This document shows, piece after piece, positions 32,878 to 63,865 of a DNA stretch of 64,000 nucleotides (positions within the stretch are counted from its first letter, which is position 1; each line of letters begins with the position of its first letter). Location of the stretch: assembly GCA_963556495.2 (NCBI GenBank), contig OY747722.1, forward strand, positions 19,580,001 through 19,644,000. Direction: 5' to 3'. Origin of the DNA: Valencia hispanica. Taxonomy: Eukaryota; Chordata; Actinopteri; Cyprinodontiformes; Valenciidae. The position numbers and the translations under genes are program-made. The notes below the pieces were generated by a model. The model was not told where the DNA came from. It did no database searches and was given only the letters and a program-made list of their open reading frames with translations.

Positions 32878-33310
32878 GATTAAGCCTTTTTCTGCGCAAA
32901 GTCTTTATCCAGTTTTCCCTCTAAGCTGTAGGGTGGTTGATGATCCAACTGAAAGGAAAAAGTGGGAGTTCTTGAACTGAGTGACGTGGTGTTTCCGACG
33001 CTGCAAGAAATGACCACATTCAGTGATTTAACGCAAGTTTTTCACTTTAGTATCTGCCCCAAAAGTAGGGGAAATATAAAGCATTTAGATCTCTTACTTG
33101 TAATGCAGCTTGATTTGTGTTGGAGCTCTTTTTAACAACAGATGCGATTGATCCAATCCTTTGCTCATGCGCGCACTTCTTTCAGCGTGTGAGCTCTGCT
33201 GGGCGATGCGCACAAGATGTGGCGGATACAGCGCGTAAAAGTGTGCCAAACCAAACTTCCCCTCGGCGCGCTTCATGTGTGGGATTTGGTTACAGTTAAA
33301 CGACGTCACA
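32878..33310 (-). promoter_or_regulatory. sypl1 5' UTR exons and promoter region
   Basis: On the minus strand an acceptor (TTTTTCCTTTCAG, exon from 32948) lies 71 bp upstream of the start codon, and a donor (CAA then GTAAGAG, exon edge 33098) lies 149 bp further up, so a short noncoding first exon is likely. The area 33160-33290 is CpG-containing (GCGCGC, GGCGCGC). A CRE-like TGACGTCG lies at 33308-33301 on the minus strand. The transcription start is not fixed by sequence. Confidence 0.6.
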
Positions 33311-33599
33311 TGCAAAGAAAAAAAAAAATACCATAGAAAGTTTTGATTAACCTCAGAAGACTTCAAAAAAAAAAAATCTAAAAAAAATGGAAACCGTACA
33401 GATGCTCTTAAAATATCATCCAGCTGCCGTTCGAGCGCGGTTGGGCATTTCATGCAAAAAAAATCCATGCAAACTACGAGCTATAGATTCAGTTCTGTTT
33501 TGAGAGGTTTTTTTTGCCACCCACCCAGTTTCCACTCATGAGATCACAAGAATACACGGAGTCAGTCGCTGACTTGCTCATATGACCCAAAGGCTCCTA

Positions 33600-33930
33600 A
33601 CATAAGAAAGTGGTTTAAGGATTTGGGATCAGAGGACAAAAGGGCCAAATCTGACCCACATGATAACACTGTCTGAGATCCACTGCTCGGGTTTCCAGAA
33701 TTATCTGTGCACTCTACAGATCTGAGTAGCATTAAACCAAAAAAGAGCTTTGTAGCTCATAGGCGAGGTAGTATGTGTTGAGGAAAACTAGCAGTAGATA
33801 TCTCCGTGGACCCAAAATCCCTACGGAGAAACAATGTGGTGGGGACGTCATACTGTGTGGATGCTTTTCTGGAAAAGGAGCCGCACTAAACTGGATGTCA
33901 ACTTAGGAATACAATGATGCAAAGTAAATT
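33600..33930 (+). mobile_element. Tc1-type transposase relic
   Basis: Plus-strand sequence near 33835-33890 resembles the GGGSVMVWGCFSG segment of Tc1-type transposases (GTGTGGATGCTTTTCTGG), preceded by degenerated upstream sequence. No termini recognised. Confidence 0.4.
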
Positions 33931-33945
33931 CCACTCAAGTAAAAA

Positions 33946-34015
33946 ACACTTTATTGATCCCAGAGGGAAATAAGGGGTTGGTATAGCTCATACAATTACT
34001 TAACTAATACATTAA
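33946..34015 (-). mobile_element. 5'-truncated copy of the LINE 3' end
   Basis: ACTTTATTGATCCCAGAGGG and the following GTTGGTATAGCTCATA match the 3' terminus of the LINE at 3431-3475, in the same minus orientation. Only about 70 bp remain, typical of severe 5' truncation during target-primed insertion. Confidence 0.75.
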
Positions 34016-35499
34016 TGCCATCAGCAGTTTTATATGAGATTGCATTCAATTTGTAACCCAGAGTTTGATTTTTAACATTTGAAATACTATTAACTAAATT
34101 ATACATGCAACTTTCACTACATTAGATATTCACAGCAGTCATTTTGGATTGCAGGTATTCTTGTTGCATTACCAACTTGGAAACTCAGAAACCTGACTTG
34201 CAAAATCCAAATCTAACATAATCAAATAGGTCTGGTAACTGATGATTGGGAGACGGATAATTTAGGACTGACATTTCCAGATCAGTTAGGACTTCCGACA
34301 CCATAATGGAGCGAACGTTTATCTAGTGACAAACTGAAAAACTTCAGGTTTATGTCAGTAACTCAGGTTAGAGGATCTGTTTAAATGTATTTTGATGTTC
34401 ACTATTGTTAAAAACCGAGAAGTCACTGACTCGATCTTTAATGGTTCAATTAGAGGCTTTTTGATTAGTTTAAAAATATGCATAAACATGTTGGCTACTC
34501 TTTTAGATAGGAGCCTTTAATTTAGAATGCAAGGAATGAAACGGTAAACTCAGCTGACTGCATTTTTCATGGAAACAATGTGTGATTCATGCTGAGTTTT
34601 GGCAAACAGGGCATGAATGAAGTTATGAGTTGAAGAGCATTGTGCCATTGGAGCAGAGCAAATAGGACAACCAGATGGCTGGGATTTCAGTTTCCTACAA
34701 CCAAAAACTTATTTTAGCTTCCTTAGTGAACACCTCACCTGGCAGCAGCAAGGATTAGAGGTCTGGTTTCTGCTTCAAACTCAAAAACTTCTCATCCAGG
34801 ACATTTTAAACCTGTAATCTCTGCAGATGGTTCAAATCAGTCAGTATCATCTGACTTCTCATTCAAGTGGGTGTTTTAACTGATTGTGTGCACCATGACT
34901 CTGCTGGAAAAAAAGGATCTTGATAATGTAAGCTTCACATAAACACATTTTTACAATGCTAACCATCCCAGCCAGAATATCAGTATATGCTATTTCTCAC
35001 TAAACTAAGCAATAAAAATCAAACCATGTTATTGGCTGGTTAGCTATATCGGCCAGTGACTAGAAAATTCAACCATTTTTTTAAATCATTGAACACATCG
35101 TACCTAAGAGCTACAATGGTTTGCAACGAGCATTGGTAGTCACTGAAAGAGGACGACTGGAAGTTAAGCCCTTTCAGTGTGTGTAAAATGTTTAAAGTAA
35201 AGTCAGAGGAAGCTCTAGGGTGTAAGAAGCATGTCTGTCTTTCATTTAGGAGACCAAGAGCATGACTTCCAGCAGATAACATGAAGGCTGAACAGAGAAC
35301 TAAAAAGTTGCTGTTTTTGTTTTTAAGCTTTCTTCTTAAAATAAAAAAAAACTGGAATCCCTGCAGGTGTTAAAAAATACTCAGCTCAACACTGTGCTTC
35401 TTTTAGCTTATAGTTAATACTTTGAGTCTCTGGTGAAAACCCAGATGCCCTTTGTCTATGAGGAACATTTTGGATTCTATCCCAAATGATGGAGCACAC
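34016..35499. other. Spacer between nampt 3' region and sypl1, no supported gene
   Basis: AT-rich sequence without recognisable coding frames. An 80-codon minus frame (35282-35040) shows no known domain. Confidence 0.5.
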
Positions 35500-38400
35500 A
35501 GAGAAAGAGGCATTTCAAACCAAGAGGGTGGTATTTTTAATCAGTGTATTGTTGACAATATAGCAAGTTATGTTAGTTAAAATCTCAGTTGTGTTGGGGG
35601 GGGAGAATTTGGAACAACATATACATAGAACTGAAACAATGTAAAGAAAATCAAAAGTATTCACAACCACTTTTTCTTTTTTGTTCCATTCATTACACAA
35701 CACAGCATTCACACAGGACTATGCTCACGCAGTAACTTAAAGGCTCGACAGACCCGGAAACAGTCACGCCACCGGTTCAGTCAATCCATTTAGGATATTC
35801 TTCTGTTGGTAAAAAAAAAAAAAAAAAAAAGGTAATTCTGACAAAAATATCTAGTGTGGTCATCCACCTAATCTTTCCTCTCTGCTTTCAGTTGCACCCC
35901 CTTATTTTATGTACAAGTGAGAAGGCAGTATGGCCGCATTGTTTGTAAGTAAGGATATTTACTGTGATTTTTTTCCTCTCTCCCTAGTCATACAAAATAA
36001 TATTTATCTGAGGTAAGAACTGAGACAGTATCAAAACTGTAAAATAATATTTTACTAAATGCACCTCATTTTTGGAAAAGAAAACTTCTGTCCCATTAAA
36101 ACTGAATTACTGTGATACGAGCAGCAACAAGAGATAAAGAAAAAAAAAAAAAACAGGTCAGAAGCTGTGGTCTTCGCTGGTTTTTGTTTCAGCAGTATGA
36201 TCTGAGCCAAGGCCAAGAAATTGGAACTGGAGACATCACGGATCTTTTCCCAAAATTATGAAGCTCTAAAAAAAGTTCTACCGGTCCTCTTGAGAGGCAA
36301 ATACATCAAGCTATGATATCAAAGCAAAAATAAGCAGTGCAGCGAAAGCCAAGCAGCTGAATGTTTGATTACTGCTTGGATACTGATGCTCAGAAGAGAT
36401 TTTTAATTACTCTGTTAAAATGTCCATATTTGCTCACTATGACCAAACTAAGCATGAGAGATGCACCGGATTTTCAGCTTAATCGCCGTTGACCCCAGAT
36501 GTTTAAAACCGTTCAAATCCGATGAGTGAATCCACCATAACAAAGTGCTACAAGGTTGAGGTAACAACACTCTTTGGTGTGGATGCTGTTCGTAAAGGCA
36601 TCAGCCGTTTCTGAAGTCAGTGGAAGCTGAGAGATGTAAGAAGTTAACAAAAAGGAAAAGCCTTTTCAAACACGCCTGGGGATCATTTTGGCATCAGGAG
36701 AGGGATAAAACAGATTCTCAGGAGATAACAGGAAGGCTCAACAGTACATCAAAGTTACTTTGCTTTACCTTTTCACCCATCTGTCACGGAAGATGCTGGA
36801 TTTGGAAAAAATGACGGGCCTTTATTGGAAATTCTCTAGCAATACACAAGGGAACTACTGCTTTAGTTATGCTAACTGCGCTAAGTGATGCTAAATATGG
36901 CTTAAAATGTCAATTCTAAATGATTTAATCTAGCTTTAACAGTTAAATCTTGTTTGTCTAACATATACACAGTGCGATGTCACGTTTGCTCCTAATACAC
37001 ATTATATTACATTTCTTACAAATGGATTTGGCTAAAATCAATATTGCCAGGTCAAAGCTTCACAAAACCAGAGATAGGCGCTTCTCCACTAACTATAGCA
37101 GACATAACAATATGGACGCAAGAATGCATCAGTCAAGCAGAATGGAAATCTCTTATTACACTGAGCCATGAATGAGAACATCATGCTGGAACTAAAAGAA
37201 TCAGAGAAACTTTGCAGCTGGTAACATACAGCCCGTGTAAAAGGAAGAGGTTTCAAATTTCATAGGAATAAATCTAATTGTCACTACCAGCTGGTCAGTC
37301 CGGAAAACTCCCCCCTCCCGTGATGTCACCAGCTCTGAATTCCCCTGCAGCTCTTCAAAAGTAAAAGTCCAACACTGAAAAGCAGGTCAACAAAGCAAAG
37401 AAACCCATCAAAACCTGGAAGCATGGGTGACTCTTAAGTAAGCAGCTCCGAACAGATGGTAAGTGAACTGAGCTGATGGAAAAATGGGCATTCAATTCAA
37501 CAGACAGCTTTGTTGACTGACTTAAGGCAGTGATACAGACTCTACAACTACGAAAGAAGACCCCCCCTTCCCTCCCCCCCAGAGATTTAAAGGCCAACAA
37601 ACAAGTGTGTTCTCTAATCCTTCCATCAACAATTGCATTTGCATAAAGGAATACTACACAGTTGTTTAAAGGAAGAAAATACGAAAATATCTGTATACAC
37701 ACTCACAAACACACATATCAGGACAAACATTTAACATACATTTCAGCCCAGGAACCATAAAATTATAATCATTCATGAACACAATGTCATCATCTTCATA
37801 CCAGTGAAGATAACTTTTGAGATGTATATATATTTTTTATATCATCTTACACAAAAAGCTGTGAATTAACCACCATGAAGATCAAGCAAATTATTAAGAT
37901 TTAGGATTCATACATACAAGTTGCAAACACCCTGAATGGATACATTACTTTCATTTGAGATTCTGTTTTTAAATTGGATCTTCATGATGAGAATGCACTA
38001 TGGGCAACATAACGACACAGAGAGATGATCATTTCTCAACCTTGAGCGACAAACCGGTGTTGGCACCTTAGCCATAGCTTAGGCTGCAAATACCAATTAA
38101 AAGCAAGTCATTTGGAAACATGTGACATTACCATCTATAATTACAGTTAAAGGGTTTGGGATTTACTGCTACCAAGGTGAAGAAAAACATGAATAATTAA
38201 CGTATTTCAGTGTTATCAGTGCACAGCAGTTTACAAGGATAATCGGTTCTTCCTTCACATAGAAGACAAAGTGAAGCTGAATAAAATTTGTGGGGGGGTT
38301 TTCTAAGCAGTTTTGAACAGAAAGACACAGAACCATTACTGCTAATTGTGTGGGTCTTCCGCTTTGTCACAATCTGAACTCGCTCAGATTGTCAACAGGG

Positions 38401-38815
38401 ACACACTGCCCATCAGCAGTCGGCTAAACACATTCAGGGAGCGTCATAATATTCTGGCCTATCAGTGCAACACGCTAAAATTCAATCTGAGGCAGCAGCA
38501 CATTGATGCAGCTGTTTTGAACATTATTTTACTGAACAAATTCTTGGTTGCAATACCTTTTGGTAGGATAATTTTGTTCAACTTTATAAGCAAGTTTCCA
38601 AATTTTTATTTCCTAAAACCTATTTTTTTGGGAATTCAGATTAAAATGTTGAGAAACCTTCATTGGGGGGGAGGGGGAGCTATATTTGCAGGAACATCCT
38701 GGCATTCTCAGGATTTGGAAGAGACCAGTTGTATTTGCAGTGCAAATGTCTCCATTTTTGATGGTGAAAGTGGAGGTCAAAAGGTGAAGCTCTTTAGGCT
38801 TTTAGAACATGCACC
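35500..38815 (-). other. nampt 3' UTR and downstream flank
   Basis: Begins after the nampt stop. Minus-strand AATAAA signals lie at 38610-38605 (about 206 nt after the stop) and 36826-36821 (about 2 kb after). Vertebrate NAMPT transcripts are known to have alternative long 3' UTRs, so either is plausible. Frames in this stretch (for example 37702-37355) have no recognisable domain. An A-run lies at 35811-35830. Confidence 0.45.
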
Positions 38816-57175
<18,360 letters not shown>

Positions 57176-57350
57176 CTTCCACTCCTTGGTTGGTTGTGAG
57201 TCGCGGCTGTCAGTGTGTTGTGTTGCGCGCCCTACTGCTAGAGGCACCAGATAGTGAGTGGAGGAAGGACAAGCGGACAGGAAGGGGCGGGCCCTGTGTC
57301 GTCACAAAATCTTCGGTGACTCTCGTCTTGATTCGGGAGTCACCCGGCTT
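57176..57350 (-). promoter_or_regulatory. nampt promoter and 5' UTR region
   Basis: Directly upstream of the nampt start codon. Contains a GC box GGGGCGGG (57284-57291) and a CRE half-site CGTCA on plus (57300-57304), with no evident TATA box. This fits the CpG-type promoter known for vertebrate NAMPT. The transcription start is not determined. Confidence 0.55.
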
Positions 57351-59245
57351 AAACAAAGATCGTGTATATTTACGAAGATATCTTAGGAAATATTTTCCGA
57401 TTTCGAAATTCTATACAGGTGCAGATATTTATTTAAGTATGTGTAATATTGAGTCAACTAGCCTTCGCAAAAAAAAAAAAAAAACTTCGTAAACATATGG
57501 AGTATCAAGAGACAACGGTTCCGTAATTTATTAAATAAATAAATACAAATTTATATTTGACGATTTAACACAAATAGGAAATGCGTAGATTCCCCGATAA
57601 TTAAATGCAAACAAACATCAGTAGCCTATGATAGCATTATTGCACGCTGTTAAGTGAAAACCTTTCTGTCCAAAAATAAATAATCTCCACATATTCATCC
57701 ACATGCAGTAGGCCTATATTACATGTTGGAAATTTTGAAACTAAGAAGTTCTAAATGGCAATAGCCACCTTAACAGACTTTTAAGTGTGCGTGTGTGTAT
57801 CGGTGTGTATAATATATAGACAGCTAACACCAGATATTTAGGTACAATGTACAGTATACAAAGACAAGCTTTTTTTTCTTTTTCTTCGCTCTCTGGGCAT
57901 AAATGTTTTCTGTTTTCGGTTTGTTAAGGTTTATCAAAGTTTGGTGTATTTGCTAACTGGCACAATAAGCACTGTGATATTTTTAGATATATATTTTTTA
58001 AATTCATAATTATTTAGTATTTGGTACTGTAGAACTGTTAAACTGTATGATTAGGGTAGAATGTTTTAGGCATCCTTCCACAATCTTTTTCCACAGATAT
58101 TATCATATACATGAATACTTTGGTGGAATTTTGGTCTATTATTCCATACAGAGATGGTGAAACTCAGTAAACTGTTGCAATGATCATACACACTTAGATC
58201 TTCCACTTTTCTTTGGAGATTGCGTTTTGATGGCCACTGCTAAACATAGACTTAGTCTCGAAGCCACTTTGTAACTATTTTTGGCTGCATGTGTAGGACA
58301 ATGTACATTTAGAATTGTGGTATTTTTATCTAGCAAATAAGCCTCATCGAAACACATTCTAATTTATTGAATATATACAGTATGTAAATATTGATTTTAA
58401 AATTTTGTTTTGTGTATTTAAAACTGTTTTACTACAACTCACACTATTACCTTTATATTTTTTTTTTACCTAACAAGTTTGTTGACGTAGTGCTTTTACT
58501 GCATCATCTCAAGAAAAGCTATCTCCTATTGTGTGCACTTTTATAAAATCTCCACAAGAGGGCATTATTGAATCTTGAACTATGATCTTGAAATAATAAG
58601 CATGGTTTGTTGAACATATCTGTTAAATAAGCTATTGCTCTCTGAGTAACTAGAGCGTGAGTGAGTTTCTGTAATAATTCAGAAATTTATTTACAATATG
58701 TTTAATAGAAACGTATCAAATTCAGTTGTAATAGAGCAACATAACTTTTTGTTGGTGTGTGTTATTTTTAGGCCTGATTTATTACACTAAGCCATGTAAA
58801 CATACATTATACATCACTTTTGTGTTTGGTATAATGAGGAGGAGTGTGGTTTATATTGACTCACAGCTTGTAGAAGATATGGTGAACATAAACAGCAAAG
58901 GAATAGAAGCTAAAAGTAAGCTATTGTCCACCATTGCTGCTATGTATTATAGACAGTCTAGTAGCTAAAGTAAAAAAGGCCAAAGAGCTACTACATAATT
59001 CAATGAGGCAACAATATTGTGCTGTTAATGAATTAAATACTTAAAATTAGACTTGACAAAAGGTTTATAATCATCATTTTAACTCTGTCGAGGAAGAAGT
59101 GATAGAAGAGGTGTAGTATGGGCTGTATGTAAGATTGAGCAAGTAGAACCTAAAGAAAATCAACTTTTGGGCCATGTGAAACAGGAGATTCTTAGTGATA
59201 GATGACTAGAAATGTAATTTGCCTAAGTAGATTCTGATCATGTAA
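57351..59245. other. Upstream flank of nampt, no supported gene
   Basis: AT-rich intergenic DNA with an A-run at about 57470-57484. Frames such as 58759-58968 have no recognised domain. Confidence 0.5.
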
Positions 59246-59246
59246 G

Positions 59247-59285
59247 ATATATATATATACTTACATACATACATACATACATAAG
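59247..59285. repeat. AT and ACAT microsatellites
   Basis: A short AT run (59247-59259) followed by tandem ACAT tetramers, lying just upstream of the LINE head. Confidence 0.85.
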
Positions 59286-59543
59286 CATGCACGCACATTC
59301 ACACATACAGTACCGCAGCAGTCGCAGCCAAACAGAGCCTGTTTGGCTGCGACTGCTGAAGGAGGAGCAGCTGCTCTCTGTCTCTCTGTCTCTCTCCAGA
59401 TCCATTCGCTTTATTTTATTTTCTGTTTGCTTTTCTTATTTTCTCTTCTTAACTTTTTCTTAGTTAATTTATCTACCCAGCCCCTGGAGTTTCTGTATTA
59501 GACCAGATCTCTTCTTGGATTACTTTTTTATGGACTTATCAAC

Positions 59544-60653
59544 ATGGTTTTTTGCTCAGTTGAGGATTTTGAAAAACTGCTCCACAGAATTGAGGGCATT
59601 GAAACGAAGCTACGTCGTCTGGAAATTAATTTTGATCTTCACGCTAATTATGGACAAAATGACACAACTTTACCTTTGAATACAAACAGGGAACAGCCTA
59701 TCAGCCCGGTGTTACATCGGTCTAACCGTGTCACAGAGACTCCCTACAGGAGTCTGAGCGGCAGAACTCCGCACTATAATGAAAACTGGCCAGCATTAAA
59801 ACGAACGGAATCATCAACCCCAGCCTGTTCTCCGAGGAAGAAAAAACAAAAGAAACTCCGGCACAGAGAAACCTCTGAACCCAGAACAGCCGCTTCTGCT
59901 AAAAGTAAACAAAAGAGGTTTCAGCCAAAAACAAGAGATATTTCTCCACCTGTTATCCCGCTGAAAAACAGATTCGCAGCCTTGAGTTCCCCGAAAGATG
60001 ACGCAGCCCCGAGACCAGTCAAAGCCACCATGAGAAACCCAGCCGCATCAAACGGACACATAACAAAGTAAGAGCCCCCCCCAGCAAAGATTGTTATCAT
60101 ACAAGACGGATCAATTAATGGAACTGAGGCTTTTTGTAGCAAGAATACCAAAGTTTATAGCTGCTACAAAAATACAGTGAGAGAAATATCAGAAAAAATC
60201 CCTAAAATCTTGGACCAACATCCTGCTTTGGAAAAGCTTGTCATTCACGCTGGATCAGCAGATATCGCGATGAGACAATCAGAGATTCTGAAGAGAGACT
60301 TTTCTGATCTCCTACAGAGACTTGATGGACTTAACGTAAACATCCTCATCAGCGGACCAGTCCCTGAAGGGAATGATGAAATATTTAGCAGACTCCGCAT
60401 GCTCCATAAATGGTTGAAGAAACAATCAGCTGAGAAGTCGTTCACATTTATTAATAATTTCAAAGTATTTGGAAGTGCTAATCATCTGTTCAAAGAAGGG
60501 ATGCGCTATTTGAACAAGGCCGGAGTAACGCTGTTAGCAGCAAACATTTTTTCTTATCAAAATCAGAAAGCAAAACACTTGCTCCCAAAAGCTGACGTTG
60601 AGGCGCCCATGGATATCAGAGAACAAAAACAGCAAGTCATGATGACACCATAG
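59544..60653 (+). pseudogene. LINE ORF1 (coiled coil plus SGNH-esterase-like domain), one in-frame stop
   Basis: Two frames in the same register (59544-60071 and 60177-60653) are separated by TAA (60069-60071). The first starts MVFCSVEDFEKLLHRIEGI, predicted to form a coiled coil (about residues 6-30), then a Lys/Arg-rich stretch suited to nucleic-acid binding. The second resembles SGNH hydrolase domains in CR1/L2 ORF1: IIQDGSINGTEAF, LVIHAGSADIAM, ISGPVPEGNDEIFSRL and LFKEGMRYLNKAGV. The usual GDS serine, the N/D of GTNDI and the D..H pair before the last helix all appear changed, so esterase activity is doubtful. The normal stop may be TAG at 60651-60653. Confidence 0.7.
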
Positions 60654-60872
60654 GACCGAACAGATAAACAACCATCAGAGATCAAGTCTTCATCTTCCTG
60701 TGACTCAGCCACATCAAATGAGTCTCCATTTAGAAACTTTACAGACAGACTGAACGAGCAAATCAAATTTGGGACACAATTAACACCTAAACTTAGACTA
60801 CACCAAACGCCTGGGACTAGTGTCAATAAGCCTGGGAGCTTCCCCCCACTGATTATTACAGATATTTGATAT

Positions 60873-61769
60873 TTGAGGGAACCGGGCAATAAATCCACCC
60901 CTACCGTCTCCCAGAATTCACCCGGCACCGCTGAGGCTATATCAGTGATTATCAGCAGCAGGAAACATAAACCGTTAACCACACGCTCTCATATTAAACA
61001 AAATCTCAAATTGATAACCTGTCAGAAAGTTCAGATGCCCATCATCACAATACTTAAGTTAGCTTTATTAAACATTAGATCTCTATCCGGGAAGTCTTTT
61101 CTTATCAATGACTTCATCACTGAGCATAATTTACACGCCCTTTTTTTATCAGAAACTTGGCTAGATGAAAATAACGAAACAACTTCATTAATAGAATCTA
61201 GTCCTCCAAATTATAATTTCTTAAGCGAGAACAGAAAACACAAACGAGGTGGAGGCGTAGCCACCATCTTTCACAACTCAATGAACTTTAAAAAGGTAAC
61301 TCTGGGCACGTTTGATTCTTTTGAATACCTAGCCACCCAGATAAATGAGCCTAACAAAGCGTTATTTCTAAGTTTATATAAACCACCAAAACTTAACTCT
61401 AACTTCTTTAATGATTTCAATGACCTTCTTTCTGTAATATGTATCGACTATGACCAACTAATCATCGTGGGGGACTTTAACATCCATACCGACAACCCCC
61501 AAGATAGACAAGCAAAAACGTTAGATGATACTCTCCACAACTTCGGACTGATCCAGCATGTCAAACAACCAACACACAATAAAGGACACACTCTGGACTT
61601 AATTATCAGCAAAGGTTTAAATATTTCTGACATCTCTGTAATTAATATTGCATTATCTGACCATTTCTGTATTTTCTTTGAAAGTACCATCTCTGCTAAA
61701 TTATCCAGCCACAGTAAGACCACTATAAAAAAAGCGTTTTCTAGGGGACAGTTCAGTAGAAACCTTTAA
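60873..61769 (+). pseudogene. LINE endonuclease domain, intact motifs, frame ends early
   Basis: A 298-codon frame with a well-preserved APE domain: LALLNIRSLSGK, LFLSETWLDE (catalytic Glu), RGGGVATIFHN, IVGDFNIHTD (Asp, Asn) and ALSDHFCIFF (Ser-Asp-His). It is in the same register as ORF1, separated by TAG (60651) and TGA (60867). After the endonuclease the frame is lost near 61740-61770 and the RT continues in another register. Confidence 0.8.
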
Positions 61770-61827
61770 ACGTATTTATCCTTCCACCACATCCCCCTCA
61801 TCTCCCAACTCAAACTCAGTAAATAAG

Positions 61828-63865
61828 TTGGTAGATAATTTCCTTGCGAAAATCTCAGACATCATGGATTCCATTGCTCCAACTAAAGTGAAAGTAGTCT
61901 CAGGTAGAAAAAAGTCTCAGTGGACAAGTAATCCACTGGTACGTAGTGAAAAAAGAGAGTGTCGACGAGCCGAGAGAAAATGGCGGAAAACTCGACTCCA
62001 GGTTCACTTTGAGATCTACAAAGAGAGACTGAATAGATATCAGCTAACTATAAAAGATGCTAGGGAATCGTTCTTTTCTGAAATCATTAACAGAAACATT
62101 AATAACGCACAGACTCTATTTGCAACAGTGAAAAGACTAACTAATCCTTTAGTGACAGTAGCCCCTGAACTAAACTCTACCAGGGCCTGCAATGAATTTG
62201 CCAGCTTTTTCACTGAAAAGATTCTAACAATTAGACGGTCAATCTGTACCTCAATATCGAACCCACAACCAGTGCCATCCCCAATCAACAACAATGTAGA
62301 GAAAAGGTCTGAATTCCACGAATTAAACCAGAACAGCCTTGAAAAAATCATTATCCAATTAAGCTCCTCCTCCTGCTGTCTTGATATCCTACCCACAGCT
62401 TTTCTAGAAGGTTCTTCCTGTTATTGGTTCTGATCTTGTTCAAATAGTGAACTCATCACTGCTATCAGGTGTCTTCCCTCAGGCTTTAAAAACGGCAGTT
62501 ATTAAACCACTGCTAAAGAAGAAAAATCTGGACAACACGTTAATGCAGAACTACAGGCCAATCTCTAATCTCCCATTCATCAGTAAGATTATTGAAAAAG
62601 TTGTGTTTCAGCAGTTAAATGGCTTAATAACAATGACAAACTGTTTTGATGCTTTTCAGTCTGGTTTCCGCGCTTACCACAGCACCGAGACTGTCCTCGT
62701 CAAAGTATTTAATGACATCCGCATAAATACAGACTGTGGAAGAACCACAGTGCTGGTTCTGTTGGACCTCAGTGCAGCATTTGACACTGTTGATCATGAT
62801 ATTTTATTGGAACGACTGGAGAGCTGGGTCGGACTCTCTGGTACAGTACTTGGCTGGTTCGAGTCTTACCTAAAGAACAGGGACTTCTAGGTTTCAATAG
62901 GAAACTTTTCATCAGAACGAACAGAAATCACATGTGGGGTGCCCCAGGGCTCCATCCTGGGGCCCCTCTTATTTAATATCTACATGCTCCCACTAGGCAA
63001 GATTATAGCAACCAATAACATTAGCTACCATAACTACGCAGATGACACTCAGCTCTACATTACAATGTCACCAGGTGACTCTGAACCCATTCAAACCCTA
63101 AATCAATGCATTGACCAAATAAATGGATGGATGTGCCATAACTTTCTCCAGCTGAATAGAAACAAAACTGAAGTGATTATTTTTGGACCCAAGGAGGAAC
63201 GATCAAGAGTCAGCACACAGCTTCAATAAATACAGCTAGAAACTACTGATCAGGTTCGTAACCTAGGTGTAGTAATGGACTCAGACCTGAACCTCCAGGG
63301 TCACATAAAGGCAATAACAAGGTCAGCGTTCTATCACCTGAAGAAAATCTCTAGGATTAAAGGACTGATTTTGCAACACGACCTAGAAAAACTCATCCAT
63401 GCGTTTATCTTTAGTCGGATTGATTACTGCAACAGCATCTTCACAGGTCTGCCTAAAAAGTCAATCAGACAGCTGCAGCTGATCCAGAACGCTGCCGCTC
63501 GCGTCCTCACTAGAACCAGGAAAGTAGAGCACATCACCCCAGTTCTAAAGTCCTTACACTGGCTCCCTGTAGCTCAGAGAATAGACTTTAAAATACTTTT
63601 ACTAGTTTATAAATCATTACATGGCTTAGCACCAAAATATGTTGAAGACCTGTTGTCATGGTACCAACCACCAAGACCACTCAGGTCCTCCAACTCTAGC
63701 CTACTAAACATCCCTAGACTCAGAACTAAACATGGAGAAGCAGCTTTCACTTTTTATGCTCCCCTTATCTGGAACGGACTTCCTGACGAGTGTAGAGCTG
63801 CTGAAACTCTGAACTGCTTTAAATCGAGACTAAAAACCCATCTGTTAAGAATTGCCTTTGAGTAA
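61828..63865 (+). pseudogene. LINE reverse transcriptase, broken by one frameshift and two stops
   Basis: Four frames cover the domain: 61828-62433 (linker and RT entry), then, in a different register, 62447-62890, 62939-63229 and 63275-63865. Motif A is VLLDLSAAFDTVDH, motif [14 protein letters not shown] and motif C YADDTQLY, all intact. Stops at 62888-62890 (TAG) and 63227-63229 (TAA) divide the second register; the shift lies near 62400-62445. The C-terminal part includes RIDYCNSIFTGLPKKSI and a thumb region. Confidence 0.82.
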
